The notes under the pieces: generated by a model
Told to the model about the DNA's origin: nothing
What the model saw: only the letters and a program-made list of their open reading frames with translations
Database searches by the model: none
Part shown: positions 45,381-56,127 of the stretch, piece by piece
Numbering within the stretch: position 1 is the stretch's first letter
How the letters are laid out: each line of letters begins with the position of its first letter
Translations under genes and position numbers: made by a program
Source of the DNA: Streptomyces djakartensis
GTDB taxonomy: Bacteria; Actinomycetota; Actinomycetes; Streptomycetales; Streptomycetaceae
DNA length: 64,000 nucleotides
Assembly: GCF_014651075.1 (NCBI RefSeq)
Contig: NZ_BMWE01000001.1
Location: 434,001-498,000, forward strand
Direction of reading: 5' to 3'

Positions 45381-45424
45381 GCGCCCTGAAGGGGCGCGGG
45401 GAACTGCGCGACAAGCCACGGCAC
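45381..45424 (+). repeat. Dispersed GGGGCGCGGGGAACTGCGCG repeat, copy 2
   Basis: GCGCCCTGAAGGGGCGC forms a stem and is followed by GGGGAACTGCGCGACAAGCC. It lies between rplQ and truA. Confidence 0.8.
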
Positions 45425-45460
45425 AGCCGCAGCCGCAAGCGCACAGCCCCCGGCAGACGC

Positions 45461-45949
45461 TTAGGCGTCCTTGGACTCCTCGGCGGCGTCGTCAGCCTTG
45501 GTCTCCTCGACCTGAGCCTCGGCAGCCTCGGCGTCCTTCGCGGCACGCTTGGTCGCGGCCTCGGCCTCGCCAGTCGCCTCCTGCGCCACCGTCAGCGCCT
45601 CGACCAGCTCGATGACAGCCATGGGCGCGTTGTCGCCACGGCGGTTGCCGATCTTGGTGATGCGGGTGTAGCCACCCGGACGGTTCTCGTAGCGCGGGCC
45701 GATCTCGGTGAAGAGCGTGTGGACGACGCTCTTGTCCGTGATGACCTGGAGCACCTGACGGCGGTTGTGAAGGTCGCCCTTCTTCGCCTTGGTGACCAGA
45801 CGCTCGGCGTACGGGCGCAGGCGGCGGGCCTTCGCCTCGGTGGTGGTGATACGGCCGTGCTCGAACAGCGACTTCGCGAGGTTCGCGAGCATCAGCTTCT
45901 CGTGCGCGGCGCTGCCGCCCATACGGGCACCCTTGGTGGGCTTCGGCAT
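45461..45949 (-). CDS. rplQ: 50S ribosomal protein L17
   Basis: The 162-aa protein has the L17 core [38 protein letters not shown] and [20 protein letters not shown]. About 45 C-terminal residues form an Ala/Glu/Lys/Asp-rich tail, as usual in streptomycetes. It follows rpoA. Confidence 0.98.
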   Translation of the reverse strand: MPKPTKGARMGGSAAHEKLMLANLAKSLFEHGRITTTEAKARRLRPYAERLVTKAKKGDLHNRRQVLQVITDKSVVHTLFTEIGPRYENRPGGYTRITKIGNRRGDNAPMAVIELVEALTVAQEATGEAEAATKRAAKDAEAAEAQVEETKADDAAEESKDA

Positions 45950-46053
45950 GGTGCTTCTCCTAGGTGTCTGCCCCGGCCGTATCAGGTACCGGGGTCAGTA
46001 TCCGAGCGAGCGGGTTTGCCCGTCGGAGATCCAGGCCCCCCGGAGGGGGCCTG

Positions 46054-46089
46054 GAAGGGGCGCGGGGAACCGCGCGACCAGCCACGGCC
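46054..46089 (+). repeat. Dispersed GGGGCGCGGGGAACCGCGCG repeat, copy 3
   Basis: The element between rpoA and rplQ follows a CCCCCGGAGGGGG stem at 46036-46049 and continues with ACCAGCCACGG. Confidence 0.8.
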
Positions 46090-46125
46090 GGTCCGCGGAC
46101 GCAGTACTGCCTCCCCGCGGAGCGA

Positions 46126-47148
46126 TCAGTACTGCTCGGTCTCGACGAACCCGGCGTCCGCGTCGTCGTCCGCACCGAAGGCGTCGGCCGCAGCGGTCGG
46201 GTCGAATCCGGGCGGGGAGTCCTTGAGCGCCAGGCCCATACCCGCCAGCTTCGCCTTGACCTCGTCGATGGACTTCGCACCGAAGTTGCGAATGTCGAGG
46301 AGGTCGGCCTCGGAACGCGCCACGAGCTCACCCACGGAGTGGATGCCCTCACGCTTGAGGCAGTTGTACGACCGAACGGTGAGCTCCAGCTCCTCGATCG
46401 GCAGCGCCAGGTCGGCGGCCAGGGCGGCGTCCGTCGGGGACGGACCCATGTCGATGCCCTCGGCGTCGATGTTCAGCTCGCGGGCGAGACCGAACAGCTC
46501 GACCAGGGTCTTGCCGGCCGACGCCATGGCGTCACGCGGACGCATGGCCTGCTTGGTCTCGACGTCGACGATCAGCTTGTCGAAGTCGGTGCGCTGCTCG
46601 ACACGCGTGGCCTCGACCTTGTACGTGACCTTGAGAACCGGCGAGTAGATCGAGTCGACCGGGATGCGCCCGATCTCCTGACCGACCTGCTTGTTCTGCA
46701 CGGCGGAGACGTAACCGCGGCCGCGCTCGACCGTCAGCTCCATCTCCAGCTTGCCCTTGCCGTTGAGCGTGGCGAGGACGAGGTCGGGGTTGTGCACCTC
46801 GACACCGGCCGGGGGCGCGATGTCGGCGGCGGTGACCAGACCCGGGCCCTGCTTGCGCAGGTACATCACGACCGGCTCGTCGTGCTCCGAGGAGACGACC
46901 AGCTGCTTGATGTTGAGGATCAGGTCGGTGACGTCCTCCTTGACGCCCGGCACGGTGGTGAACTCGTGCAGCACGCCGTCGATGCGGATGGACGTGACCG
47001 CCGCACCCGGGATCGAGGAGAGGAGGGTCCGGCGCAGGGAGTTGCCGAGGGTGTAACCGAAGCCCGGCTCCAGCGGCTCGATCACGAACCGGGAGCGGAA
47101 CTCGTCGACGACCTCTTCGGTCAACGAGGGACGCTGAGCGATCAGCAT
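46126..47148 (-). CDS. rpoA: RNA polymerase alpha subunit
   Basis: The 340-aa protein has the N-terminal assembly domain ([36 protein letters not shown]) and, after a linker, the alpha-CTD ([38 protein letters not shown]), which contacts UP elements and activators. rpsD, which sits between rpsK and rpoA in many bacteria, is absent here. Confidence 0.99.
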   Translation of the reverse strand: MLIAQRPSLTEEVVDEFRSRFVIEPLEPGFGYTLGNSLRRTLLSSIPGAAVTSIRIDGVLHEFTTVPGVKEDVTDLILNIKQLVVSSEHDEPVVMYLRKQGPGLVTAADIAPPAGVEVHNPDLVLATLNGKGKLEMELTVERGRGYVSAVQNKQVGQEIGRIPVDSIYSPVLKVTYKVEATRVEQRTDFDKLIVDVETKQAMRPRDAMASAGKTLVELFGLARELNIDAEGIDMGPSPTDAALAADLALPIEELELTVRSYNCLKREGIHSVGELVARSEADLLDIRNFGAKSIDEVKAKLAGMGLALKDSPPGFDPTAAADAFGADDDADAGFVETEQY

Positions 47149-47352
47149 GTGTGGATCAGATCCTTCAGTCGGGGGCGCCCGCTATTTGACGCCCGACTTG
47201 AACCGTCCCGACGGAAAGGGACGGGTACTGCAAGGGTACGGGCGATACGGCCCTTTACAGAGCCGTACCGCCCGGCTGTTACATGTGGGGGACAACCCCC
47301 ACACCCCCGGCCGAGAAGTCCGGAGGCACAGCTAGCCCTGGAAGCGCAGGCG

Positions 47353-47757
47353 TCAGACGCGGCGGCGCTTCGGCGGACGGCAGCCGTTGTGCGGGGTCGG
47401 GGTGACGTCCTGGATGGAGCCGACCTCGAGGCCCGTGGCCTGCAGGGAGCGGATCGCGGTCTCACGACCGGAGCCCGGGCCCTTGACGAACACGTCGACC
47501 TTGCGCATGCCGTGCTCCTGGGCGCGGCGGGCGGCCGACTCGGCGGCCATCTGCGCGGCGAACGGCGTGGACTTCCGGGAGCCCTTGAAGCCGACGTGGC
47601 CGGCGGAGGCCCAGGAGATCACGTTGCCGGACGGGTCCGTGATCGAGACGATCGTGTTGTTGAACGTGCTCTTGATGTGCGCGTGGCCGTGAGCGACGTT
47701 CTTCTTTTCCTTGCGGCGCACCTTCTTGGCAGCGCCCTGACGTCCCTTGGGGGGCAT
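47353..47757 (-). CDS. rpsK: 30S ribosomal protein S11
   Basis: The 134-aa protein has the S11 motifs [33 protein letters not shown] and the C-terminal [18 protein letters not shown]. It lies between rpsM and rpoA. Confidence 0.99.
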   Translation of the reverse strand: MPPKGRQGAAKKVRRKEKKNVAHGHAHIKSTFNNTIVSITDPSGNVISWASAGHVGFKGSRKSTPFAAQMAAESAARRAQEHGMRKVDVFVKGPGSGRETAIRSLQATGLEVGSIQDVTPTPHNGCRPPKRRRV

Positions 47758-47821
47758 CTATAACTCCTACGGGAGGTGGTCGGTCCTGCAGCGAAGACCG
47801 CTGACGAGCGTCCGCTGAGGA

Positions 47822-48202
47822 CTACTTCTTGCCCGGCTTCTTCTTGCCGGCGATGGCGCGACGCGGGCCCTTGCGGGTGCGGGCGTTGGTGCTGGTGCGC
47901 TGACCGCGGACGGGCAGACCACGACGGTGACGCAGACCCTGGTAGGTACCGATCTCGACCTTGCGGCGGATGTCGGCCTGGATCTCGCGACGGAGGTCAC
48001 CCTCGGTCTTGATGTTGTTGTCCACGAACTCGCGGATCGCGACCAGCTGCTCCTCGGTGAGGTCACGAACACGGGTGTTCGGGTCCACGCCGGTGGCGGC
48101 CAGCGTCTGCTGGGACAGGGTCCGGCCGATGCCGAACACGTAGGTGAGGGCGATCTCCACGCGCTTGTCGCGCGGGATGTCAACACCGGAAACGCGTGCC
48201 AT
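47822..48202 (-). CDS. rpsM: 30S ribosomal protein S13
   Basis: The 126-aa protein begins [20 protein letters not shown] and ends in the basic tRNA-contacting tail after [19 protein letters not shown]. It is followed by rpsK after 64 bp. Confidence 0.99.
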   Translation of the reverse strand: MARVSGVDIPRDKRVEIALTYVFGIGRTLSQQTLAATGVDPNTRVRDLTEEQLVAIREFVDNNIKTEGDLRREIQADIRRKVEIGTYQGLRHRRGLPVRGQRTSTNARTRKGPRRAIAGKKKPGKK

Positions 48203-48391
48203 TCAATGGCTCCAGTTACTTGTCGGAGGTCTTCCACAGAACCGACTCCCAGCCGCCGTACCAGGTACGAACTGGGTCCCCGGCCTCCGAACCGGGGGTG
48301 TCAAGCCGTGTCGGCTTGGGTCCTGCGTATGAACATATTCAGCTCGCGTCGCGCGAATCCCTGCGATGGATGCAGAGGGATCGGTCGTGCG

Positions 48392-48505
48392 TCAGCCCTG
48401 GCGCTGCTTGTGGCGCGGGTTGTCGCAGATGACCATGACCCGGCCGTGACGGCGGATCACCCTGCACTTGTCGCAGATCTTCTTGACGCTCGGCTTGACC
48501 TTCAT
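48392..48505 (-). CDS. rpmJ: 50S ribosomal protein L36
   Basis: The 37-aa protein reads [19 protein letters not shown] and ends NPRHKQRQG. It has the CXXC...C...H zinc-binding set, so it is the zinc-containing form of L36. It lies between infA and rpsM. A second zinc-free copy would be encoded elsewhere if the organism follows S. coelicolor. Confidence 0.98.
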   Translation of the reverse strand: MKVKPSVKKICDKCRVIRRHGRVMVICDNPRHKQRQG

Positions 48506-48564
48506 TAGGTGAGGTTCTCCGGGTCAGTGCCACCACCCCGCCGGAAGCGGGATGCGGGCAAGAT

Positions 48565-48786
48565 CTACTTGTAGCGGTAGACGATCCGGCCACGCGTCAG
48601 GTCGTACGGAGACAGCTCCACCACGACCCGGTCGTCAGGGAGGATGCGGATGTAGTGCATGCGCATCTTGCCGCTGATGTGTGCCAGGACCTGGTGGCCG
48701 TTCTGGAGCTCGACCTTGAACATGGCGTTCGGCAGAGACTCGACGACAGTGCCCTCGATCTCGATGGCACCTTGCTTCTTGGCCAC
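48565..48786 (-). CDS. infA: Translation initiation factor IF-1
   Basis: The 73-aa S1/OB-fold protein starts [20 protein letters not shown] from a GTG and ends RGRIVYRYK. It binds the 30S A site during initiation. A TAGACT -10-like box at 48868-48873 on this strand, 82 bp upstream, may give infA its own promoter, although no clear -35 is seen. Confidence 0.98.
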   Translation of the reverse strand: MAKKQGAIEIEGTVVESLPNAMFKVELQNGHQVLAHISGKMRMHYIRILPDDRVVVELSPYDLTRGRIVYRYK

Positions 48787-48931
48787 GCTTCGCCCTTCGA
48801 ATCGACTACCTTGATCGACTCCATGCGAGCGCATGCAGACATGCGGGTACACAAGAGCCGACGAGTCAGTCTACGTCAGGCCCCTCAGAAACACGAATCG
48901 GGGAAGTCTGCCCCGACGGGGCGAGCTTTAA

Positions 48932-48985
48932 GCGCCCCCGAAGGGGCGCGGGGAGCTGCGCGAACAACCACGACGAAGCCGCGGC
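48932..48985 (+). repeat. Dispersed GGGGCGCGGGGAGCTGCGCG repeat, copy 4
   Basis: GCGCCCCCGAAGGGGCGC stem followed by GGGGAGCTGCGCGAACAACC and CGACGAAGCC. It lies between map and infA. Confidence 0.8.
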
Positions 48986-49020
48986 CGCCACCTGACCGGA
49001 CCACCCCGCCCGGTAGGCGC

Positions 49021-49857
49021 TCAGCCCAGCGGGTCCGGAGCGGCGACAACGCCCAGCTCCGCCAGCTTCGCCTTCCCCCCGTCGGGAGACGTCAGCACCA
49101 GCGGCCCCTCCTCCGTCAGGGCGACCGAGTGCTCCCAGTGCGACGACCACGTGCCGTCCGTGGTGATGACCGTCCAGTCGTCCTCGAGGACCTCGGTCTT
49201 CGGCGTCCCCAGGGACACCATCGGCTCGATCGCCAGGCAGAAGCCCGGCACCAGCTTCGGGCCCTTGCCGCGCCGCCGGTCGACGTAGTTCAGCAGGTGC
49301 GGGTCCATGTGCATCTCGGTGCCGATGCCGTGCCCGCCGTAGTCCTCGATGATCCCGTACTTGCCGCCGCCCGGCTTGGGCTGGCGGCGGATGTAGGTCT
49401 CGATGGCCCGGGAGACGTCGACCAGCCGGTTGCCCTGCTTCATGGCCGCGATGCCGGCCCACATCGACTCCTCGGTCACCCGGGAGAGCTCGACCAGCTC
49501 CGGGGCGTGACCGGATCCCACGAAGGCCGTGTAGGCGGCGTCGCCGTGCCAGCCGTCGATGATCGCGCCGCAGTCGATGGAGATGATGTCCCCGTCCTTG
49601 AGGACCACCTCGTCGGACGGGATGCCGTGGACGACGACCTCGTTCACGGACGTGCAGATCGTCGCCGGGAAGCCGCCGTAGCCGAGGAAGTTCGGCTTGG
49701 CGTTGTGCTCGGCGAGCACCTTGCGGGCGACCTGGTCCAGATCCTTCGTCGTGGCCCCGGGCACGGCGGCTTCACGGGTCGCCGCGTGGATGGCGGCGAC
49801 GACCAGCCCCGCCTCACGCATCTTGGCGATCTGCTCGGGGCTCTTGATCTGCACCAT
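49021..49857 (-). CDS. map: Methionine aminopeptidase type I
   Basis: The 278-aa enzyme removes the N-terminal methionine of new proteins. Metal ligands are visible: Asp in SIDCGAIIDGWHGDAA (two aspartates), His in YGGHGIGTEMH, Glu in AIEPMVSLG and Glu in WEHSVALTEEGPLVLT. The start MVQIKSPEQIAKMREAG at 49857 is preferred over the longer frame, which overlaps adk. Confidence 0.98.
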   Translation of the reverse strand: MVQIKSPEQIAKMREAGLVVAAIHAATREAAVPGATTKDLDQVARKVLAEHNAKPNFLGYGGFPATICTSVNEVVVHGIPSDEVVLKDGDIISIDCGAIIDGWHGDAAYTAFVGSGHAPELVELSRVTEESMWAGIAAMKQGNRLVDVSRAIETYIRRQPKPGGGKYGIIEDYGGHGIGTEMHMDPHLLNYVDRRRGKGPKLVPGFCLAIEPMVSLGTPKTEVLEDDWTVITTDGTWSSHWEHSVALTEEGPLVLTSPDGGKAKLAELGVVAAPDPLG

Positions 49858-49990
49858 GGGGGCTACGGCCTTTCTGGACCTTCGGCGGGTACGAACGCCT
49901 TCAACGATACGGGGCCTCGCGACCGGCCCCGTCCACGCAGCAGCCGCGGCCCCTGAAGCGGGAACCGCGGCCGTAGCTGCGTACGAACGA

Positions 49991-50653
49991 CTACTTGCCG
50001 TCCTCGCCACGCCCCAGCGCCTCCATGGCGCGCGTCGTGACGTCCTCCACCTTGCCGAGCGCCGAGATCGTGACCACCAGGCCCTGCGCCTTGTAGTAGT
50101 CGATGATCGGCTCGGTCTGGGTGTGGTAGACCTCCAGCCGCGTCCGGACGGTGTCCTCGGAGTCGTCGTCCCGCTGGTAGAGCTCGCCGCCGCAGACGTC
50201 GCAGACGCCCTCCTTGGCCGGCTGCTTGTACGTCACGTGGAAGACGTGCGAGGAGTCGTTGCGGCAGATGCGCCGGCCGGCGATCCGCTTGACGACCTCG
50301 TCCTCCGGGACCTCCAGGTCCAGCACGGCGTCGAGCTGCATGCTCTCGGTCTCGAGCAGTTCGTCGAGCGCCTCGGCCTGGGAGACGTTGCGCGGGAAGC
50401 CGTCCAGCAGGAAGCCGTTCTCGGCGTCCGGCTGCTCCATGCGGTCCTTCGCCATCGCGATGGTGACCTCGTCGGGCACCAGGTTGCCCGCGTCCATGTA
50501 GGACTTCGCCAGTTTGCCGAGTTCCGTCTGCTGGCTGATGTTGGCCCGGAACAGGTCGCCCGTGGAGATGTGCGGGATCGACAGGTTCTTGGCCAGGAAC
50601 GCGGCCTGCGTTCCCTTACCGGCACCCGGCGGACCGACGAGGACGATTCGCAT
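49991..50653 (-). CDS. adk: Adenylate kinase
   Basis: The 220-aa enzyme interconverts ATP+AMP and 2 ADP. The P-loop GPPGAGKGT is at residues 7-15, [13 protein letters not shown] binds AMP, and the long lid has [10 protein letters not shown] and [11 protein letters not shown], a partly kept zinc-type lid with three of the four cysteines plus a His. Its start overlaps the secY stop by 1 nt. Confidence 0.98.
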   Translation of the reverse strand: MRIVLVGPPGAGKGTQAAFLAKNLSIPHISTGDLFRANISQQTELGKLAKSYMDAGNLVPDEVTIAMAKDRMEQPDAENGFLLDGFPRNVSQAEALDELLETESMQLDAVLDLEVPEDEVVKRIAGRRICRNDSSHVFHVTYKQPAKEGVCDVCGGELYQRDDDSEDTVRTRLEVYHTQTEPIIDYYKAQGLVVTISALGKVEDVTTRAMEALGRGEDGK

Positions 50654-51966
50654 CAGCGGAGGAACCCTTCGTAATTGCGCTGCTGGAGCTGGCTCTCGAT
50701 CTGCTTCACCGTCTCCAGGCCGACACCCACGATGATCAGGATGCTGGTCCCGCCGAACGGGAAGTTCTGGTTTGCCCCAAAACCAACCAACGCCATCGTC
50801 GGTACGAGAGCGATCAGACCCAGGTACAGCGAACCCGGCCAGGTGATCCGGTTGAGTACGTAGCTGAGGTACTCAGCGGTCGGTCGGCCAGCCCGGATGC
50901 CCGGGATGAAGCCACCATACTTCTTCATGTTGTCGGCGACTTCCTCGGGGTTGAAGGAGATCGCCACATAGAAGAACGCGAAGAAAACGATCAGCAGGAA
51001 GTACGAAGCGATGTAATACGGGTGGTCGCCCTTGACGAAGTGTTGCTCGATCCAGGTCTTCCAGCCCGAGTTGCCTCCGGCGAACTGGGCGATCAGCGCC
51101 GGGATGTAGAGCAGCGACGAGGCGAAGATGACAGGGATCACACCCGCCTGGTTCACCTTGAGCGGGATGTACGTGGACGTACCGCCGTAGGAGCGGCGGC
51201 CGATCATCCGCTTGGCGTACTGCACCGGGATGCGGCGCTGGGCCTGCTCGACGAAGACGACCAGGCCGACCATGACGAGACCGACCAGGATCACGGTGCC
51301 GAACTCGATCCAGCCGTCGGCCAGCGAGCCCTGCTCCTTGATCGCCCACAGGGCGGACGGGAAGGTGGCGGCGATCGAGATGAACATCAGGATCGACATG
51401 CCGTTGCCGATGCCGCGGTCGGTGATGAGCTCACCGAGCCACATGACGGCGGCCGTACCGGCGGTCATGGTGATGACCATGGTGATGGTGACGAAGATCG
51501 ACTGGTCGGGGACGATCTGGCTGGCCACCGGGCAGCCCTGGAACAGCGCTCCGCTGCGGGCGGTGGCGACGAGGCCGGTGCCCTGGAGGATGGCCAGGGC
51601 GATCGTCAGGTAACGCGTGTACTGGGTGATCTTCGCCGTACCGGCCTGGCCCTCCTTCTTCAGGGCTTCCAGGCGCGGGATCACCACGGTCAGCAGCTGC
51701 AGAATGATGCTCGCCGTGATGTACGGCATGATGCCCAGCGCGAAGATCGTGATCTGCAGCAGCGCGCCGCCGCTGAACATGTTGACGAGACCGAACAGGC
51801 CCTGGTTGGCCTGGGCCGCGTCGATACAGGTCTGGACGTTCCGGTAGTCGACGCCTGGGATCGGGATGTGCGTACCGACCCGGTAGACCACGATGATGCC
51901 GAGCGTGAAGAGCAGCTTCTTGCGCAGGTCGGGCGTCTTGAACGCCCGGGCGAACGCGGTGAGCAC
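50653..51966 (-). CDS. secY: Protein translocase subunit SecY
   Basis: The 437-aa protein has ten membrane helices, the plug region after [13 protein letters not shown], and the conserved [19 protein letters not shown] loop between helices 6 and 7 that binds SecA and ribosomes. It starts [19 protein letters not shown] from a GTG. It heads the secY-adk-map unit behind a strong hairpin. Confidence 0.99.
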   Translation of the reverse strand: MLTAFARAFKTPDLRKKLLFTLGIIVVYRVGTHIPIPGVDYRNVQTCIDAAQANQGLFGLVNMFSGGALLQITIFALGIMPYITASIILQLLTVVIPRLEALKKEGQAGTAKITQYTRYLTIALAILQGTGLVATARSGALFQGCPVASQIVPDQSIFVTITMVITMTAGTAAVMWLGELITDRGIGNGMSILMFISIAATFPSALWAIKEQGSLADGWIEFGTVILVGLVMVGLVVFVEQAQRRIPVQYAKRMIGRRSYGGTSTYIPLKVNQAGVIPVIFASSLLYIPALIAQFAGGNSGWKTWIEQHFVKGDHPYYIASYFLLIVFFAFFYVAISFNPEEVADNMKKYGGFIPGIRAGRPTAEYLSYVLNRITWPGSLYLGLIALVPTMALVGFGANQNFPFGGTSILIIVGVGLETVKQIESQLQQRNYEGFLR

Positions 51967-52129
51967 GGTGCCTCCTGCGACCCCCGCGCAACTGCGTCAA
52001 GGGTGACGGTCTTGAGGTTCGACGAATAGGTAACGGTCAACTGCCGCTCAGAGTGCCGGAAGTGCAGCACCCTGTGTAAAGAGGGCAGTGCAGGCCACCT
52101 TACCGGCGAGACTGCCGCCCTAGGAACGA

Positions 52130-52169
52130 CCGACCGGGGATACCCCATTTGTGGGGTATCCCCGGTCGG
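52130..52169 (-). terminator. Perfect 18-bp hairpin between rplO and secY
   Basis: Two perfectly complementary arms (52130-52147 and 52152-52169) enclose a TTTG loop in the 234-bp gap. It starts 32 bp after the rplO stop and is the strongest hairpin in the ribosomal cluster. It should end, or attenuate, the spc transcript before secY. Confidence 0.85.
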
Positions 52170-52200
52170 GATCGCTCAGGTCATCGAGACGCCTGTGAGG

Positions 52201-52656
52201 TCAGACGAGCTCGGTGACGGAACCGCCGGCGGCGGTGATCTTCTCCTTGGCGGAGCCGGAGACGGCGTCGACCGTCACCTGCAGCGCCACGGAGATCTCG
52301 CCCTGGCCGAGCACCTTGACGAGCGCGTTCTTGCGAACGGCACCCTTGGCCACCAGACCCTCGACGGTGACCTCGCCACCCTCGGGGTAGAGCGCGGCCA
52401 GCTTGTCGAGGTTCACGACCTGGTACTCGGTCTTGAACGGGTTCTTGAAGCCCTTCAGCTTCGGGAGACGCATGTGGAGGGGCATCTGGCCACCCTCGAA
52501 GCGCTCCGGAACCTGGTAGCGGGCCTTCGTGCCCTTGGTACCACGACCGGCCGTCTTACCCTTCGACGCCTCACCACGACCGACACGGGTCTTGGCGGTC
52601 TTGGCGCCCGGGGCGGGACGGAGGTTGTGGATCTTGAGCGGGTTCTGCTCCGCCAT
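52201..52656 (-). CDS. rplO: 50S ribosomal protein L15
   Basis: The 151-aa protein has the glycine-rich [21 protein letters not shown] start and [20 protein letters not shown], both characteristic of L15. It follows rpmD by 2 bp. Confidence 0.98.
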   Translation of the reverse strand: MAEQNPLKIHNLRPAPGAKTAKTRVGRGEASKGKTAGRGTKGTKARYQVPERFEGGQMPLHMRLPKLKGFKNPFKTEYQVVNLDKLAALYPEGGEVTVEGLVAKGAVRKNALVKVLGQGEISVALQVTVDAVSGSAKEKITAAGGSVTELV

Positions 52657-52658
52657 GA

Positions 52659-52841
52659 TCAGTCGACCTCCTCGACCGTCACGAGGTGGCGGACGGTGTG
52701 CACCATGCCGCGGAACTCGGGGCGGTCCTCCTTGACGACCTGCGTGTTGATGCCCTTGAGACCAAGGGTGCGCAGGGTGTCACGGTGGTTCTGCTTGCTG
52801 CCGATGTAGGACTTGACCTGCGTGATCTTGAGCTGCGCCAT
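52659..52841 (-). CDS. rpmD: 50S ribosomal protein L30
   Basis: The 60-aa protein reads [19 protein letters not shown] with [17 protein letters not shown] in the middle, as in bacterial L30. The start is 2 bp after the rpsE stop; a longer frame overlaps rpsE. Confidence 0.98.
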   Translation of the reverse strand: MAQLKITQVKSYIGSKQNHRDTLRTLGLKGINTQVVKEDRPEFRGMVHTVRHLVTVEEVD

Positions 52842-52843
52842 GA

Positions 52844-53449
52844 TCACACACCCGCCCCGGCACGCGCACGCAGCAGAGCCGCGGGGGCGACGTCCTCGAG
52901 CGGCAGACCACGGCGGGCCGCGATCTCCTCGGGACGCTGCAGGCCCTTCAGGGCCTCCACGGTGGCGTGCACGATGTTGATGGCGTTGTCGGAGCCGAGC
53001 GACTTCGACAGCACGTCGTGGATACCGGCGCACTCGAGCACGGCACGCACCGGACCACCGGCGATAACACCGGTACCGGGCGACGCGGGCTTGAGCAGCA
53101 CGACGCCGGCAGCCTTCTCACCCTGGATGGGGTGCGGGATGGTGCCCTGGATACGCGGGACCTTGAAGAAGTGCTTCTTGGCCTCCTCAACGCCCTTGGC
53201 GATGGCGGCCGGCACCTCCTTGGCCTTGCCGTATCCGACACCCACGGTGCCGTCACCGTCGCCCACCACGACCAGCGCGGTGAAGCTGAAGCGACGACCA
53301 CCCTTCACAACCTTGGCGACGCGGTTGATCGCGACGACGCGCTCAACGTACGCGGTCTTCTCGGCGGCAGCAGCGCCGCCGTCACGGCCCTTCCGGTCCC
53401 GCCGCTCGCCGCCACCGGCACCGCCACCGCGGCGCTGGGGTCCAGCCAT
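52844..53449 (-). CDS. rpsE: 30S ribosomal protein S5
   Basis: The 201-aa protein has the S5 double-stranded RNA-binding domain ([20 protein letters not shown]) and [21 protein letters not shown] Gly/Arg-rich N-terminal extension of ~25 residues ([20 protein letters not shown]) is usual in actinobacteria. Spectinomycin-resistance changes map to the conserved loop [10 protein letters not shown]. Confidence 0.99.
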   Translation of the reverse strand: MAGPQRRGGGAGGGERRDRKGRDGGAAAAEKTAYVERVVAINRVAKVVKGGRRFSFTALVVVGDGDGTVGVGYGKAKEVPAAIAKGVEEAKKHFFKVPRIQGTIPHPIQGEKAAGVVLLKPASPGTGVIAGGPVRAVLECAGIHDVLSKSLGSDNAINIVHATVEALKGLQRPEEIAARRGLPLEDVAPAALLRARAGAGV

Positions 53450-53490
53450 TGGAATTACCTCTCTCTGTTTCCGCTAGCTACGGAACCGGC

Positions 53491-53874
53491 TCAGAACTTG
53501 AGCCCGGCCTCGCGGGCGGCGTCCGCCAGGGCGGCGATGCGCCCCGCGTACTGGTTACCACCACGGTCGAACACGACGGCCTCGACACCGGCGGCCTTGG
53601 CACGCTCGGCGACCAGGGCGCCGACCTGCTTGGCCTGCGCGGACTTGTCGCCCTCGCCACCGCGGATCGAGCTGTCCAGGGTGGACGCCGATGCCAGGGT
53701 GTGGCCCTTCAGGTCGTCGATCACCTGCGCCACGATGTGGCGGTTGGAGCGGGTCACGACCAGACGGGGACGCTCCGCCGTACCGTTGATCCGCTTGCGG
53801 ATCCGGATGTGACGGCGCTTGATCGCGGCGCGCTTGTAGGCGTCGCCCTTCAGGATCTTCTGCCCGTATGCCAT
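53491..53874 (-). CDS. rplR: 50S ribosomal protein L18
   Basis: The 127-aa protein has [23 protein letters not shown] and [17 protein letters not shown], the L18 pattern for binding 5S rRNA. It lies between rplF and rpsE. Confidence 0.98.
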   Translation of the reverse strand: MAYGQKILKGDAYKRAAIKRRHIRIRKRINGTAERPRLVVTRSNRHIVAQVIDDLKGHTLASASTLDSSIRGGEGDKSAQAKQVGALVAERAKAAGVEAVVFDRGGNQYAGRIAALADAAREAGLKF

Positions 53875-53877
53875 GGC

Positions 53878-54417
53878 TTACTTACCCGCCTTTCCGACCT
53901 TGCGGCGGATGACTTCGCCCTCGTACTTGACGCCCTTGGCCTTGTACGGGTCGGGCCTGCGCAGCTTGCGGATGTTGGCCGCAACCTCGCCGACCTTCTG
54001 CTTGTCGATGCCCTCGACCGAGAAACGGGTCGGGGACTCCACCTTGAAGGTGATGCCCTCGGGGGCCTCGACCAGGATCGGGTGGCTGTAGCCGAGGGAG
54101 AACTCCAGGTTGGAGCCCTTCGCCACGACGCGGTAACCCACACCGCTGATCTCGAGCTTCTTGACGTATCCCTGGGTCACACCGGTGATCATGTTCGCCA
54201 CCAGCGTGCGGGACAGGCCGTGCAGGGCCTTGCTCTGCCGCTCGTCGTTGGGCCGGAGCACCTGAAGGGTGCCGTCCTCGGCCTTGGCGATGTCGATCGG
54301 CGCGATGACGGTGTGGGTCAGTTCGCCCTTGGGGCCCTTGACCGCGACCGTACGGCCGTCGATGGTGACGTCCACGCCGGCGGGAACCGGGATGGGGAGC
54401 TTGCCGATACGCGACAT
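53878..54417 (-). CDS. rplF: 50S ribosomal protein L6
   Basis: The 179-aa protein starts [20 protein letters not shown] and ends [15 protein letters not shown] plus a basic tail, the L6 signature near the factor-binding site. It is followed by rplR after 3 bp. Confidence 0.99.
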   Translation of the reverse strand: MSRIGKLPIPVPAGVDVTIDGRTVAVKGPKGELTHTVIAPIDIAKAEDGTLQVLRPNDERQSKALHGLSRTLVANMITGVTQGYVKKLEISGVGYRVVAKGSNLEFSLGYSHPILVEAPEGITFKVESPTRFSVEGIDKQKVGEVAANIRKLRRPDPYKAKGVKYEGEVIRRKVGKAGK

Positions 54418-54441
54418 TGCTGTCTCTCCTCCGTTCCCGAA

Positions 54442-54840
54442 CTACCAGACGTAGGCGAGGACTTCCCCACCCACGCCCTTCTTCTGCGCCTGCTTGTCGG
54501 TCAGGAGACCGTGGGACGTGGAGATGATGGCCACGCCCAGGCCGCCGAGAACCTTCGGCAGGTTGGTGGACTTCGCGTACACCCGGAGACCGGGCTTGGA
54601 GATCCGCTTGATGCCCGCGATGGAGCGCTCACGGTTGGGGCCGAACTTCAGCTCCAGGACGAGGTTCTTGCCGACCTCGGCGTCCTCGACCTTCCAGCCC
54701 GTGATGAAGCCCTCCTGCTGGAGGATCTCCGCGATGTGCGACTTGATCTTCGAGTGCGGCATCGCCACGGAGTCGTGGTACGCCGAGTTCGCGTTCCGCA
54801 GACGCGTCAGCATGTCTGCGATCGGATCAGTCATGGTCAT
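54442..54840 (-). CDS. rpsH: 30S ribosomal protein S8
   Basis: The 132-aa protein begins [20 protein letters not shown] and ends [20 protein letters not shown], conserved in S8. ATG at 54840 gives the usual N-terminus. In E. coli S8 represses the spc operon at the rplX-rplE region; no equivalent site was recognised here. A 213-bp gap without a gene separates it from rpsN. Confidence 0.99.
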   Translation of the reverse strand: MTMTDPIADMLTRLRNANSAYHDSVAMPHSKIKSHIAEILQQEGFITGWKVEDAEVGKNLVLELKFGPNRERSIAGIKRISKPGLRVYAKSTNLPKVLGGLGVAIISTSHGLLTDKQAQKKGVGGEVLAYVW

Positions 54841-55035
54841 GAATTGGCCTTCGGCCTCTCTCGCCGGGGTTTCCTGGTGCGCCATCCCTCTCCCCGATCC
54901 GAGACGGGACGGGTGCGGCGCGGTGGACCTACGGCGTAGTAAGTCGTAAGGGCGGCGGCAGACGCCCAACCCCACAAGCCTAAGGCATGTGAGCTGGACG
55001 TCCGGCCGCCCCAGATGCTTACCGAGAGCCCTGCG

Positions 55036-55055
55036 AATCCCTTATTAGGGGGATT
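55036..55055 (-). terminator. Hairpin at the rpsN stop codon
   Basis: AATCCC/GGGATT with an 8-nt AT-rich loop overlaps the end of rpsN, upstream of the 213-bp gap before rpsH. It may be a weak terminator or processing site. Confidence 0.4.
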
Positions 55056-55239
55056 ACCAGGAGCTCTTGGTCACGCCCGGCAGCTCGCCACGGTGAGCCA
55101 TCTCACGAAGGCACACGCGGCACAGGCCGAACTTGCGGTACACGGAGTGCGGGCGGCCGCAGCGCTGGCAGCGGGTGTAGCCACGCACACCGAACTTGGG
55201 CTTGCGAGCAGCCTTAGCGATCAGAGCCTTCTTCGCCAT
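55054..55239 (-). CDS. rpsN: 30S ribosomal protein S14 type Z
   Basis: The 61-aa protein has the zinc-binding cysteines of the short type: [20 protein letters not shown]. Start [16 protein letters not shown] at 55239. A longer zinc-free S14 may be encoded elsewhere. Confidence 0.98.
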   Translation of the reverse strand: MAKKALIAKAARKPKFGVRGYTRCQRCGRPHSVYRKFGLCRVCLREMAHRGELPGVTKSSW

Positions 55240-55244
55240 CTCGC

Positions 55245-55802
55245 TCACGCCTCCTTGAAGGGGAAGCCGAGGTGACGAAGGAGCGCGCGGCCCTCAGCGT
55301 CGTTGGTCGCCGTGGTCACCACGGTGATGTCCATACCCCGGGTGCGGTCGATCTTGTCCTGGTCGATCTCGTGGAACATGACCTGCTCCGTGAGACCGAA
55401 GGTGTAGTTGCCACGGCCGTCGAACTGCTTGGGGGACAGGCCGCGGAAGTCGCGGATGCGCGGCAGCGCGAGCGACAGGGTGCGGTCCAGGAACTCCCAC
55501 ATGCGGTCGCCACGCAGCGTGACGTGGGCACCGATCGGCTGGCCCTCACGCAGCTTGAACTGCGCGATGGACTTGCGAGCCTTGGTGACGGCCGGCTTCT
55601 GACCGGTGATCGTGGTGAGGTCGCGGATGGCGCCCTCGATCAGCTTGGAGTCGCGGGCGGCGTCGCCCACACCCATGTTGACCACGATCTTGACGAGACC
55701 GGGGATCTGCATGACGTTCTCGTACTTGAACTCGTCACGCAGCTTGCCCGTGATCTCCTCACGGTACTTCTGCTTCAGACGCGGAGTGGTGGTGGTAGCC
55801 AT
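55245..55802 (-). CDS. rplE: 50S ribosomal protein L5
   Basis: The 185-aa protein has [40 protein letters not shown] and [20 protein letters not shown], all L5 hallmarks. It binds 5S rRNA and the P-site tRNA. ATG overlaps the rplX stop by 1 nt. Confidence 0.99.
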   Translation of the reverse strand: MATTTTPRLKQKYREEITGKLRDEFKYENVMQIPGLVKIVVNMGVGDAARDSKLIEGAIRDLTTITGQKPAVTKARKSIAQFKLREGQPIGAHVTLRGDRMWEFLDRTLSLALPRIRDFRGLSPKQFDGRGNYTFGLTEQVMFHEIDQDKIDRTRGMDITVVTTATNDAEGRALLRHLGFPFKEA

Positions 55803-56125
55803 CAGATGTCCTCACCCGTCCGCTTGGCAACGCGGATCTTGTTGCCTTCGTCGTCGAAGCGGTAACCGACGCGGGTCACGACCTTCTTGCCGTCCTTCTC
55901 CACGACCAGCTGGACGTTGGAGACGTGGATCGGCGCCTCGGTGGTGACGATGCCGCCGGCCTGCGAACCGCGAGCCGTCGGACCGGCCTTGGTGTGCTTC
56001 TTGACCCGGTTGACACCCTCGACCAGGACACGGTCCTCGCGGGGGAAGGCCGCGATGACCTTGCCCTGCTTGCCCTTGTCCTTACCGGTGATGACCTGGA
56101 CCAGGTCGCCCTTCTTGATCTTCAT
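55802..56125 (-). CDS. rplX: 50S ribosomal protein L24
   Basis: The 107-aa protein has the KOW motif [18 protein letters not shown] and [21 protein letters not shown] at 56125 gives the family length; a GTG at 56131 overlaps the rplN stop by 4 nt and is also possible, with GGAGG 4 nt before it. Confidence 0.98.
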   Translation of the reverse strand: MKIKKGDLVQVITGKDKGKQGKVIAAFPREDRVLVEGVNRVKKHTKAGPTARGSQAGGIVTTEAPIHVSNVQLVVEKDGKKVVTRVGYRFDDEGNKIRVAKRTGEDI

Positions 56126-56127
56126 GC

